DNA of 64,000 bases, from positions 434,001 through 498,000 of the forward strand of contig NZ_JAUSSH010000001.1 in assembly GCF_030812255.1 (NCBI RefSeq), in the 5' to 3' direction. The notes under the pieces were generated by a model. It saw only the letters and a list, made by a program, of their open reading frames with translations. It did not search any database and was not told the DNA's origin. Numbering within the stretch: position 1 is the first letter of the stretch; each line of letters begins with the position of its first letter. Origin of the DNA: Paeniglutamicibacter psychrophenolicus (GTDB taxonomy: Bacteria; Actinomycetota; Actinomycetes; Actinomycetales; Micrococcaceae). Positions 36,199 to 45,372 of this stretch are shown piece after piece. Made by a program: the position numbers and the translations under genes.

Positions 36199-37403
36199 TG
36201 ACTGACGAGATGATCCACATTGCCTATGACCCTTCCTTCGACTTCAAGGCCCTTCCCAAGGTCTCGCTGCACGACCACCTCGACGGGGGATTGCGCCCGC
36301 AAACCATCATCGAGCTGGCCGCCGCCGCGGGCCACAAGCTTCCTTCCACCAATGCCGGGGAACTCGGTGCCTGGTTCCGGGCCTCGGCCGACTCCGGTTC
36401 GCTGGAGCGCTACCTGGAAACCTTCGAACACACCATCGCGGTGATGCAGACCAAGGACGCGCTCAAGCGGGTCGCCGGCGAATTCGTCGAGGACCTGGTC
36501 GCCGACGGCGTGGTCTACGCCGAGGTGCGCTGGGCACCCGAGCAGCACCAGCGCGAAGGCCTGTCCCTGGACGACGCCGTCGAGGCCGTGCAGGCGGGAC
36601 TCGAGGAGGCCAGCGCGCGGCTGACCGAGGCCGGCACCCCGATCCAGGTCGGCCAGCTGGTCACCGCCATGCGCCAGGCCGACCGCGGCGTCGAGATTGC
36701 CGAACTGGCCCTGCGCCACCGCTCGCGCGGTGTGGTGGGCTTCGACATCGCCGGCGCCGAGGACGGCTTCCCGCCCTCGCGCATGAAGGAGGCCTTCGAC
36801 CTGCTGGCGGAGAACTTCTTCCCCACCACCGTGCACGCCGGGGAGGCCGCGGGCCTTGACTCGATCCGCGACGCGCTGATCACCGGCCGGGCCCAGCGCC
36901 TGGGCCACGGCGTGCGCATCGCCGAGGACATCGAGATCCAGTTCGGCGGGCTCGACGACGACGGCGAGGAGGTCGGCGACGACACCGGCCTGGTGAACCT
37001 CGGCCCGGTCGCCAACTGGGTCCGCGACCGCGGCATCGCCCTGGAGATCTGCCCGTCCTCCAACCTGCAGACCGGAGCAACCGCCGCCTTCGGCGACGGC
37101 ATCGAGTCGCACCCGGTGGACCTTTTGGTGCAGACCGGGTTCAACGTCACCATCTCCCCGGACAACCGGCTGATGAGCGGCACCACGATCTCGGACGAGT
37201 TCGAGCTGCTCGTGGAGGCCTTCGACTACGACCTCGAGGACCTGCTGGACCTCACGCTGAACGCCGCCGAGGCGGCCTTCCTCCCGCTGGAGGAACGCGA
37301 GGCCCTGGTGGACTTCATCAACGAGGCCTACGAGCAGATGTCCGACGAGCAGAACGGCGACGACGACGAGTTCGAGGACTTCGACGACGAGGACGACGAC
37401 TAA
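36198..37403 (+). CDS. add: Adenosine deaminase
   Basis: A 401-residue TIM-barrel metalloenzyme that converts adenosine to inosine. Zinc and catalytic residues are in KVSLHDHLDGG (H-x-H), TTVHAGEAAG (His and Glu), RLGHGVRI (His) and TISPDNRLMSG (Asp). The family core ends near ALVDFINEAYEQM. The last 25 or so residues are an unusual run of Asp and Glu (DDDEFEDFDDEDDD), not part of the family fold. GTG start; see the -10-like hexamer upstream. It completes purine nucleoside salvage next to the importer. Confidence 0.93.
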   Translation: MTDEMIHIAYDPSFDFKALPKVSLHDHLDGGLRPQTIIELAAAAGHKLPSTNAGELGAWFRASADSGSLERYLETFEHTIAVMQTKDALKRVAGEFVEDLVADGVVYAEVRWAPEQHQREGLSLDDAVEAVQAGLEEASARLTEAGTPIQVGQLVTAMRQADRGVEIAELALRHRSRGVVGFDIAGAEDGFPPSRMKEAFDLLAENFFPTTVHAGEAAGLDSIRDALITGRAQRLGHGVRIAEDIEIQFGGLDDDGEEVGDDTGLVNLGPVANWVRDRGIALEICPSSNLQTGATAAFGDGIESHPVDLLVQTGFNVTISPDNRLMSGTTISDEFELLVEAFDYDLEDLLDLTLNAAEAAFLPLEEREALVDFINEAYEQMSDEQNGDDDEFEDFDDEDDD

Positions 37404-37700
37404 CCAGCCGTCCGCCTTACGGGGGAGCGGATCGGCCGCTTCCCCGGCACCGGCCGCCGGTGCATCAGTGCCCGTCTTGGGGCACCGGTGCACCGGCTTC
37501 GGCGCTTAAGGAACTAAAGGTTGTAAACGCGGTTATGGGCAATTGCGAACCGAACTACGGGTGGCGGCGGCATGTAACACATTGACTGCAGGGAGCCTGC
37601 CGGGCTACCGGCAACTGTGGTCAACGACAAGGCACCCAAAGGGCAAAGGGTTACGATGGTGGCACGAGAACCAATATTCGGCGTAAAAGGAGCAACTGAG
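37404..37700. other. Intergenic region after add, low-GC transition
   Basis: The first 100 bp are GC-rich with hairpin-forming sequence (CCGGCACCGGCCGCCGGTGC around 37443-37462) that probably ends the add transcript. From about 37504 the sequence turns visibly more AT-rich and stays so through the next two genes. An 18-mer at 37539-37556 reappears with one mismatch at 38283-38300 inside the membrane GAF gene. Confidence 0.4.
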
Positions 37701-38063
37701 ATGGGTAATGCCCTCCCAATGAAGTTCCAGTTCGAAACCGAGGTTTTGGCTACTGGAATTGCGGAAGTCGATGCTCTTGCAAGAGACATCTCGACCGCAT
37801 TCAACGCCGTGATCCAAAACGACCCCGTGATAGGGGAAGCCGGCGTTCGACTCGCCGCGAACCAGCTGATACGAATTTCGTTTAATATTGTGGCTGGATC
37901 GTGGGGGGAAGCCCAATCACATTGCGATGATGTGATTCGAAGGACCTTCACGGATGCCGGGGTCGTGGTAGAAGACGACGACCAGCTCGTACCAGCTACG
38001 GTTCCTTCTTCGCGCGGTCAGCGACATCTCGAAAATTACGGCACGGAATTGGCGCTTGCATAG
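37701..38063 (+). CDS. 120-residue orphan protein, partner of the membrane GAF protein
   Basis: A soluble, mainly helical protein (LPMKFQFETEVLATGIAEVD; RLAANQLIRISFNIVAGSW; HCDDVIRRTFTDAGVVVEDD) without recognised domain or signal. The frame is open from 37617, but AAAGGAG lies 9 nt before the ATG at 37701, so this start is well supported. Composition is more AT-rich than nearby genes, suggesting acquisition. The next gene starts within its last codons, so the two products are probably made together. Function is unknown. Confidence 0.6.
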   Translation: MGNALPMKFQFETEVLATGIAEVDALARDISTAFNAVIQNDPVIGEAGVRLAANQLIRISFNIVAGSWGEAQSHCDDVIRRTFTDAGVVVEDDDQLVPATVPSSRGQRHLENYGTELALA

Positions 38064-38895
38064 TCTTACTCCGGGCGAATTGAGAGCCGCTTTGGTTTGG
38101 CGGCTTATCAAACAATTCGGGCCCACTACGGTACAGGTTGCCGGAACCATCTGGCTCAGCGTCCTGCTCGCGCGAAATACGCATTCGGGATTATGGTGGC
38201 TGCCAGGCTTAGTTGTTCTGGCTGGAACCATCTGGGGATTGGTGTGGGCAAGCGCCAGTCGCCGGGCCGAGCAGCTAGTTGAGCAATTGCGAACTGAACT
38301 TGCAACGTTGGCTGGTCCAAGAAATGAACGTGTGCAATTCCTCCTGCGCGGATTGCTGCAGGATCTCGGAATCAACACCGTTGATGTCAGGGCATCTATT
38401 TTTGCCCCGTGCTTGAGTGGCCAGTTCGTTCAAATCGGACGTTACTCCGACAATGCAACCTTCGCCACCACCATCCGTATGCACCATGAAAAAGACCAAG
38501 GCATTGTTGCCGAGACATGGGCAGGCAGACAGTCCCTCAAAACAGATTTGCCGAAGGACCGCGACTTGTGGAACCGACGGATAGTGGACGATTATCGCTT
38601 ACCTTTGGAAGTCGTTGAGAGACTGCGAATGCAGTCACGCAGCTATCTGTGCAGGCGTATTGACCGGGTTGAGGGAGGGCTGATGGTCCCCGTCGGCGTT
38701 CTTGTCATTGAATCGCTGGCCCCCAAGGGGGTCTCGGCAAACTTTCACGACATCGTGGCTAACGCATACCAGCTGGAGTTGATGAGTACAGAATGTTCAT
38801 CTGCGATCCGACTGGATGGGCTAAATGGTGACGTGAAAACCCCGAGGAAATCCGATAACCACAATCGGAGGATGCTGGAGGACAGCAGTGAGTGA
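38056..38895 (+). CDS. Two-helix membrane protein with GAF-like sensor domain
   Basis: A 279-residue protein. Two membrane helices occupy about residues 24-40 and 46-64 (TVQVAGTIWLSVLLA; GLWWLPGLVVLAGTIWGLVW). A coiled helix (ASRRAEQLVEQLRTELATLAG) leads to a C-terminal domain, about 92-245, that follows the GAF pattern. That pattern is: VDVRASIFAPC; GIVAETWAGRQSLKTDLP; the helix with LEVVERLRMQSRSYLCRRI; then VPVGVLVIESLAP. GAF domains sense small ligands, often nucleotides. No output domain is visible. The TTG start at 38056 overlaps the previous gene by 8 nt, and the 3' end overlaps mazG by 8 nt. AT-richer than its surroundings, so probably acquired. Confidence 0.58.
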   Translation: MHSLTPGELRAALVWRLIKQFGPTTVQVAGTIWLSVLLARNTHSGLWWLPGLVVLAGTIWGLVWASASRRAEQLVEQLRTELATLAGPRNERVQFLLRGLLQDLGINTVDVRASIFAPCLSGQFVQIGRYSDNATFATTIRMHHEKDQGIVAETWAGRQSLKTDLPKDRDLWNRRIVDDYRLPLEVVERLRMQSRSYLCRRIDRVEGGLMVPVGVLVIESLAPKGVSANFHDIVANAYQLELMSTECSSAIRLDGLNGDVKTPRKSDNHNRRMLEDSSE

Positions 38896-39604
38896 GCAGG
38901 TCGACCGCCTCGTCGAGATCATTTCCCAGCTTCGCGCCCATTGCGCCTGGACCGCCGCGCTGACCCACGAATCCCTGGTCCAGTACCTGCTCGAGGAATC
39001 CTACGAGCTCACCGAGGCCATCGAGACCCACGCCCCGGATGCCGAGCTGGAAGCCGAACTCGGCGACATCCTGCTGCAGGTTCTCCTGCACGCCTCGATC
39101 GGCGCCGAACGCCGGGCCTTCGACTTCGATTCCATCGCCGCCTTCCTGGCCGCGAAGATGGTGCGCCGCAACACCCACGTCTTCCACCCCGACGGCAGCC
39201 TCAAGGACAGCTTCCCGGACTCGATCGCCGAGATCATCGAGTCCTGGGACCGTGCCAAGCGCGCCGAGAAACCGCTGAACGAGTCGCCGACCGCGGGCAT
39301 GCCCAAGAACCTGCCGGCGCTGCTCCATGCCCAAACCTTTCTCTCCCGCACCGCGAGGCACTCGGCGATCACCGATGCCGCTCCCGCGCCCGGCGCGGAT
39401 ACGCGGACGAACCAGGATTCCGTCGTTCCGCCGGATGCGCCGCACCGTGGCGTTCCGGAAGACGAACAGGAACTGGGTGAGCAACTGCTCGCCCTGTGCG
39501 ACGCGGCCCGTTCCCGGGGCCTCGACGCCGAACGTGCCCTGCGCAACGTCGTGCAGCAACGCATTGCATTGGCGCAGGGCGAAACGCAGGAAACAACTTC
39601 GTGA
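38888..39604 (+). CDS. mazG: MazG family nucleoside triphosphate pyrophosphohydrolase
   Basis: A 238-residue enzyme that hydrolyses (d)NTPs or ppGpp-related nucleotides to monophosphates, cleaning the nucleotide pool. The single MazG domain covers about 10-120: CAWTAALTHESLVQYLLEESYELTEAIE gives the EExxE metal site (split here as LLEES and YELTE), and ELGDILLQVLLHA gives the ExxD site. KMVRRNTHVFHPDG follows. The rest (about 125-238) is a loose Pro/Ala-rich tail, not a second MazG domain. GTG start overlapping the upstream gene; eno follows after 98 bp, an order common in actinobacteria. Confidence 0.88.
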   Translation: MSEQVDRLVEIISQLRAHCAWTAALTHESLVQYLLEESYELTEAIETHAPDAELEAELGDILLQVLLHASIGAERRAFDFDSIAAFLAAKMVRRNTHVFHPDGSLKDSFPDSIAEIIESWDRAKRAEKPLNESPTAGMPKNLPALLHAQTFLSRTARHSAITDAAPAPGADTRTNQDSVVPPDAPHRGVPEDEQELGEQLLALCDAARSRGLDAERALRNVVQQRIALAQGETQETTS

Positions 39605-39630
39605 ACTGGCTCTCGCCCAAGCTAGGCTAG

Positions 39631-40983
<1,353 letters not shown>

Positions 40984-41004
40984 CCAGCCGTAATTACACG
41001 TAGG

Positions 41005-41043
41005 CTCGTGGGGGAACTATTCTTGGTTCCCCCACGAGTTTTT
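41005..41043 (+). terminator. Intrinsic terminator after eno
   Basis: A perfect 13-bp stem (CTCGTGGGGGAAC, 41005-41017, and its complement at 41026-41038) with an 8-nt loop and T5 directly after. It begins 22 bp beyond the eno stop. Confidence 0.92.
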
Positions 41044-41126
41044 GTGTTAACCCCCGAAAGCTTGAGACGACGAAGAACCCGGGGCCATCTGACAAGGGCT
41101 CCGGACCGAAAGGGCAAAGGAGCACG

Positions 41127-41993
41127 ATGGCCACGCGACGTCCTCCCATGCCGCGCTCCGGGACCCCGGCCAAGGGTCCGGCTCGCGGGGCCGACAGCGA
41201 TCCGCGGCAGGCCCCGGGCCCCGAGGCAGCTGCCTCCGAGGCACCGCCCAAGCGCCCGCGCCCGCACCGCGAAGAACCCCGCCAGGCACAGGCGGCGCCC
41301 GGACCGGCGGCTGCCGCTCCGCGTCCCAAGGTCGTTCCGCTGGGCCGGGTGACCGCCGCGGGCAAGCCTGCCCCGGCTTCCCCGAAGCCTGCCGCAGCGA
41401 GGCCTGCCGCGTCCAAGGCGGCCCCGAAGCCGCGGACCGGTCCCAAGTCCGATTCCAGGCCTGTCGCAAAACCCAAGGCCAAGACCAAGGCCAGCGCCTC
41501 GCAGCGGCGCATCGAGGACCGGAACCTGCTCTCCGGTGCCGTGCGCAAGGACGGCCAGGCCGCCCCGCCCGAACCCCGCAAGAAACCCGCGGGCCCCAAG
41601 AAGCCCATTCCGGCGCGCAGCTTTTCCGGCCGCCTGCTGGCGTTGAGCATCGCGCTGTCGGTTTTCGCGGTGCTGCTGGTGCCCAGCATCGGCACCTATG
41701 CGCGCCAGCGCGACGAGATTGCCGCGCTGCGCACCTCGATTGCCGCCAAGCAGGCCGAGCAGGAGGCGCTCAAGGACCAGATCGCCCGCTGGGACGATCC
41801 GCTGTACATCAAGCAGCAGGCCCGCGACCGGATAAACTTGGTCATGCCGGGCGAGCGCAACTACATGGTCGTCGGCACCCGGCCCGAGGAAACGGCACCA
41901 GGCGAGCCCAACCAAAGCCCCAAGGAAGTCCGCACCGACCTGCCCTGGGTCGATGCGCTCTTCGACTCGGCGCAGCGCGCCGCCACCGACTGA
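41127..41993 (+). CDS. FtsB/DivIC-like septum formation initiator
   Basis: A 288-residue bitopic division protein. Residues 1-165 are a long Ala/Pro/Lys/Arg-rich cytoplasmic tail. One membrane helix follows (RLLALSIALSVFAVLLVPSIG, about 172-192). Next come a coiled coil (RDEIAALRTSIAAKQAEQEALKDQIARW) and the conserved DPLYIKQQARDRINLVMPGE. FtsB/DivIC links FtsQ and FtsL at the divisome. The family core is normal; the very long disordered N-terminus is an actinobacterial trait. It lies between eno and DUF501, as in many relatives. Confidence 0.88.
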   Translation: MATRRPPMPRSGTPAKGPARGADSDPRQAPGPEAAASEAPPKRPRPHREEPRQAQAAPGPAAAAPRPKVVPLGRVTAAGKPAPASPKPAAARPAASKAAPKPRTGPKSDSRPVAKPKAKTKASASQRRIEDRNLLSGAVRKDGQAAPPEPRKKPAGPKKPIPARSFSGRLLALSIALSVFAVLLVPSIGTYARQRDEIAALRTSIAAKQAEQEALKDQIARWDDPLYIKQQARDRINLVMPGERNYMVVGTRPEETAPGEPNQSPKEVRTDLPWVDALFDSAQRAATD

Positions 41994-42007
41994 GCCGCAC
42001 GGCCGCG

Positions 42008-42023
42008 CACACACACACACACA
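42008..42023 (+). repeat. (CA)8 dinucleotide tract
   Basis: Eight uninterrupted CA units just after the ftsB/divIC-like stop and 7 bp before the first possible DUF501 start. Dinucleotide microsatellites are rare in high-GC bacterial genomes. The tract lies in the leader of DUF501. Confidence 0.85.
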
Positions 42024-42030
42024 GCTTTTT

Positions 42031-42783
42031 ATGACACATCAACGCGAGGAGATGCTCCCAACCGTGGACGCCGCGAACCAAAACCACGAAGCACTCGATG
42101 CTTCAGCCCGGGTGCCCAGCGCCGCGGACCTGGAAACCCTGTCCCGCCAACTGAACCGCCCGGTGCGCGACGTGGTGGAGATCGGCGCCCGCTGTATCTG
42201 CGGGAACCCGCTGGTGGCCACCACGGCACCCCGGCTCTCCTCCGGGATCCCGTTCCCGACCACCTACTACCTCACGCACCCGGTGATCACCGCCGCGGTC
42301 TCGCGCCTCGAGGCCGCCGGGGTCATGAATGAGATGAACGCGGAGCTGGGCCAGGACGCCGAGCTGGCCGCCGCCTACGCGCGCGCGCACGATGGGTACC
42401 TGGCCGTGCGCGACGCCATTGGCGAGCGCTCGGGCACCGGGGCCGTCCCGGAAATCGCGGGGGTCTCCGCCGGCGGCATGCCCACCCGCGTGAAGTGCCT
42501 GCACGTTTTGGTGGGCCACTCGCTGGCAGCCGGCCCGGGCGTGAACCCGCTGGGCGACCGCGCCCTGGGGGCCATCGCCGAATGGTGGACCAAGGACAAG
42601 TGCTATTGCGCCGGGGCCTGGGACACCGAGGGCCCGGCACCCAGCCGGGACCGCTCGCGCCACGTGAAGACCCAGTCCGTGGACCCGGCCATCAAGCAGG
42701 CCCAGCGGGCGGCTGCCCGCGCCGCCCGCGAGGCCGAGGCCAGCGACCCGGCATCCGGTTCCACCGAAACGCCCGGCGCGTGA
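42031..42783 (+). CDS. DUF501 family protein
   Basis: A protein of up to 250 residues whose core matches DUF501: LSRQLNRPVRDVVEIGARC, GNPLVATTAPRLSSGIPFPT, TYYLTHPVITAAVSRLEAAGVM, MPTRVKCLHVLVGHSLAAG and KCYCAGAW. Several Cys and His suggest metal binding, but no activity is known. Three starts are possible: ATG 42031 (no ribosome site), ATG 42052 (GAGGAG directly adjacent) and GTG 42064 (same site, 12-nt spacer). The longest is shown. It is followed by ppx with a GTGA overlap, the standard order in this group. Confidence 0.85.
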   Translation: MTHQREEMLPTVDAANQNHEALDASARVPSAADLETLSRQLNRPVRDVVEIGARCICGNPLVATTAPRLSSGIPFPTTYYLTHPVITAAVSRLEAAGVMNEMNAELGQDAELAAAYARAHDGYLAVRDAIGERSGTGAVPEIAGVSAGGMPTRVKCLHVLVGHSLAAGPGVNPLGDRALGAIAEWWTKDKCYCAGAWDTEGPAPSRDRSRHVKTQSVDPAIKQAQRAAARAAREAEASDPASGSTETPGA

Positions 42784-43736
42784 GTCGCGTCGCCGCGATC
42801 GACTGCGGCACCAACTCCATCCGCCTGCTCATCGCCGACACCCGCAGGACCCCGACGGGCCCGGCGTTGGAGGATGTGTTGCGCCAGATGCGCGTGGTGC
42901 GCCTGGGCCAGGACGTGGATGCCACCGGCGAATTCGCGCCCGAGGCCCTGGAGCGCACCTTCGCCGCGATCGACGAGTATGCCGCGATGATCCGCGAGCA
43001 CGGGGCCACCCGCATCCGCTTCGTGGCCACCTCGGCCACGCGCGATGCGTCGAACCGCGACGAATTCGTCGCAGGGGTCCGCGCGCGCCTGGGCGTGGAC
43101 CCGGAGGTCGTGCCCGGGGACACCGAGGCGGCGCTGTCCTTTGCCGGGGCTGCCTCCGTGGCGCCTGCCGCGCCGGGTACCCGCATACTGGTGATCGACC
43201 TGGGCGGGGGATCGACCGAGTTCGTGCTGGGGGATGAGAACGGGCCGCTGGCCTCCCGGTCCATGGACATGGGCTGCGTCAGGCTCACCGAGCGCTTCTG
43301 GCGCCACGACATGCCCACACCTGCGACCATTGCCGCCGCCCGCGCACAGGTCAACACGGTGCTCGACGAGGTCCAGGAAACCGTCGACTTTTCCACGGTG
43401 GACCGGATTGTGGGCGTGGCCGGGACCATCACCACGCTCACCGCCGCCGCGCTGGGACTGGCGAATTATGACTCGAACCTCATCCACGGTGCCGAGCTGG
43501 GCATCGACAAGCTCGAAACCGCCATTGCGTTCATGCTCGAATCCGACCGGGAAACCCGTGCCTCACTTGGCTATATGCACCCCGGCCGGGTGGACGTGAT
43601 TGCCGCCGGCGCGCTGATCTACGGATGCATCCTGGAACGGGTCGCCGGCGCGGGTGCGGGCAGGATCGGCACCGCCACCGCCTCGGAGCACGATATTCTG
43701 GACGGAATTGCCCTGGGACTTGGCCCGGGGAACTAA
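42780..43736 (+). CDS. ppx: Ppx/GppA family exopolyphosphatase
   Basis: A 318-residue protein of the actin-like ATPase fold that removes phosphate from polyphosphate or pppGpp. Motifs are: VAAIDCGTNSIRLLIAD (phosphate 1, about 4-20); IRFVATSATRDASN; VVPGDTEAALSFAGA; and LVIDLGGGSTEFVLG (phosphate 2). The length fits the short actinobacterial Ppx type without the C-terminal HD domain. GTG start overlapping the DUF501 stop. Confidence 0.92.
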   Translation: MSRVAAIDCGTNSIRLLIADTRRTPTGPALEDVLRQMRVVRLGQDVDATGEFAPEALERTFAAIDEYAAMIREHGATRIRFVATSATRDASNRDEFVAGVRARLGVDPEVVPGDTEAALSFAGAASVAPAAPGTRILVIDLGGGSTEFVLGDENGPLASRSMDMGCVRLTERFWRHDMPTPATIAAARAQVNTVLDEVQETVDFSTVDRIVGVAGTITTLTAAALGLANYDSNLIHGAELGIDKLETAIAFMLESDRETRASLGYMHPGRVDVIAAGALIYGCILERVAGAGAGRIGTATASEHDILDGIALGLGPGN

Positions 43737-43790
43737 GCACCGCAGCCCGAAACCCCCATGCGTCCCCCACGCCCCACGCTAGGAGAACAC

Positions 43791-45284
43791 TTGAGCCAAC
43801 GACTGCGCCGCATCGCCGCCACGGCATTGACCCTGGTGCTTGGCCTCACGGCCGCACTGGCCGTGGCCCCTGCTGCACAAGCCGATGCGGCCCGCGACGG
43901 GGAATGGTGGCTCAAATCCTCCGGCATTACCAAGGCCTGGGAGGTCTCCAAGGGCGCCGGGGTCACCGTGGCGGTCATTGACACGGGCATCGACACCTCC
44001 CACCCCGATCTGCTCGGCGTGGTCACCGGCGGCAAGGACATCTCCGGCGCCGGCATCCCGGACGGCTCCAAGCCGCTGGGCACGCTGCCTGAGCACGGGA
44101 CCCTGGTGGCCACGCTGCTGGCCGGGCGCGGCAACAACAGCGCGGCGATCGCCGAGGCCAAGGCCGATGCCGAGGCGCAGAAGAACGCCTACGAGCGGGC
44201 CGTCGCCTCCGCCAAGGAAGCCGACGAGGATCCGCCCCCGGCACCCGAGCCGATCGAGATCCCGAAGCCCGCCGCCGGGCCCGACGGCATGCTGGGCGTG
44301 GCGCCGGAGGCCAACCTGCTCTCGCTCTCGCTGTGGATGGGCACGGAGAACCCCGCCGGGATTTCCGTCGAGGAGCAGGTGCCCGCGGCCGTGAAGTGGG
44401 CCGTGGACCACGGGGCGAAGGTCATCAACATTTCGCTGGGCTCCACCCAGCCGGACTGGCCGACCAGCTGGGACACGGCGTTCAAGTACGCCGAGGACAA
44501 GGACGTGGTCATTGTCGCCGCGGCCGGGAACCGCGCCGGCGGCATGAAGCAGGTCGGGGCCCCGGCAACGATCCCCGGGGTGCTCACCGTGGCCGGCATC
44601 GACCGCAAGGGCAAGGCCAGCGTCGATTCCTCCACCGAGGGCATCAGCATCGGCGTGGCGGCCCCGGCCGACCCGCTGGTCGGCGGGCTGCCCGGCGGCG
44701 GCTACGCGGATTGGTCGGGCACCTCCGGCGCCGCGCCCCTGGTTGCCGGGGTGGCCGCGATGATCCGCTCCAAGTACCCGGACATGAAAGCCCCGCAGGT
44801 CATCAACCGGATCCTGGCCACCGCGCGCGACGCGGGGAAGCCGGGCGTGGACAACCTCTACGGCCACGGCATCCTCGATGCCCATGCCGCGCTCACCGCC
44901 GACGTGCCGCAGGTCGAGGCGAACCCGATGAACACCATCACCGAATGGATCCGGGTGCACCGCCGCGGAGCCCAGGTCAACGCCGGGCCCACCGAGGCCC
45001 CGGGCATCTCCACGGAGAAGTCCGACATCAAGCCCATCGCCGCCCCCGCACCGTTGCCGCCGAGCGACGGCTCCGGATTCCTGCCGCCGCTGCTGGTGCT
45101 GGGCTTCGGCGGGTTGCTGCTGTTGACCATGCTGGGCGGGACCCTGCACTACACACGTGCCAGGCGCCGGCTGGCCATCGCCGAATCGACCAAGAGCGCA
45201 CCGGTTTCGGCGCTGAAACTGGGCGATCGCACCGGTCGCAAGGACATCTTCGACGAGCTTCCGGAGTCCGGCGAAAACTCCTGA
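43791..45284 (+). CDS. Membrane-anchored S8 serine protease (mycosin-like)
   Basis: A 497-residue subtilase. A signal peptide (RRIAATALTLVLGLTAALAV, cleavage near AQADA) precedes the catalytic domain with D64 in AVIDTGIDTSHPD, H102 in EHGTLVA and S312 in GTSGAAPLVAG; the oxyanion Asn is in AAAGNRAGG. A charged insert of about 45 residues (AEAKADAEAQKNAYERA, then Pro-rich) sits between His and the rest. Near the C-terminus, FLPPLLVLGFGGLLLLTML is a membrane helix with a basic cytoplasmic tail. This is the layout of mycosins, but no ESX genes are in the window. The TTG at 43791 has AGGAG 5-6 nt upstream and is preferred to the upstream ATG at 43758. Confidence 0.88.
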   Translation: MSQRLRRIAATALTLVLGLTAALAVAPAAQADAARDGEWWLKSSGITKAWEVSKGAGVTVAVIDTGIDTSHPDLLGVVTGGKDISGAGIPDGSKPLGTLPEHGTLVATLLAGRGNNSAAIAEAKADAEAQKNAYERAVASAKEADEDPPPAPEPIEIPKPAAGPDGMLGVAPEANLLSLSLWMGTENPAGISVEEQVPAAVKWAVDHGAKVINISLGSTQPDWPTSWDTAFKYAEDKDVVIVAAAGNRAGGMKQVGAPATIPGVLTVAGIDRKGKASVDSSTEGISIGVAAPADPLVGGLPGGGYADWSGTSGAAPLVAGVAAMIRSKYPDMKAPQVINRILATARDAGKPGVDNLYGHGILDAHAALTADVPQVEANPMNTITEWIRVHRRGAQVNAGPTEAPGISTEKSDIKPIAAPAPLPPSDGSGFLPPLLVLGFGGLLLLTMLGGTLHYTRARRRLAIAESTKSAPVSALKLGDRTGRKDIFDELPESGENS

Positions 45285-45337
45285 CCGCGCGGGCCGAAAA
45301 GTGGTCTGCGCCACCCCGCGGCGTGTTAGTGAAGACT

Positions 45338-45366
45338 TTCACAAAGGATGTTTTTGGGGATATGAT
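45338..45366 (+). promoter_or_regulatory. Sigma-70-type promoter of ndh, probably leaderless
   Basis: -35 TTCACA (45338-45343) and -10 TATGAT (45361-45366), each one base from consensus, with exactly 17 nt between. The expected transcription start 7 nt after the -10 is the A of the ndh ATG at 45373. A GGGGA stretch at 45356-45360 lies inside the spacer and would not be in such a transcript. Confidence 0.7.
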
Positions 45367-45372
45367 GGGTAC

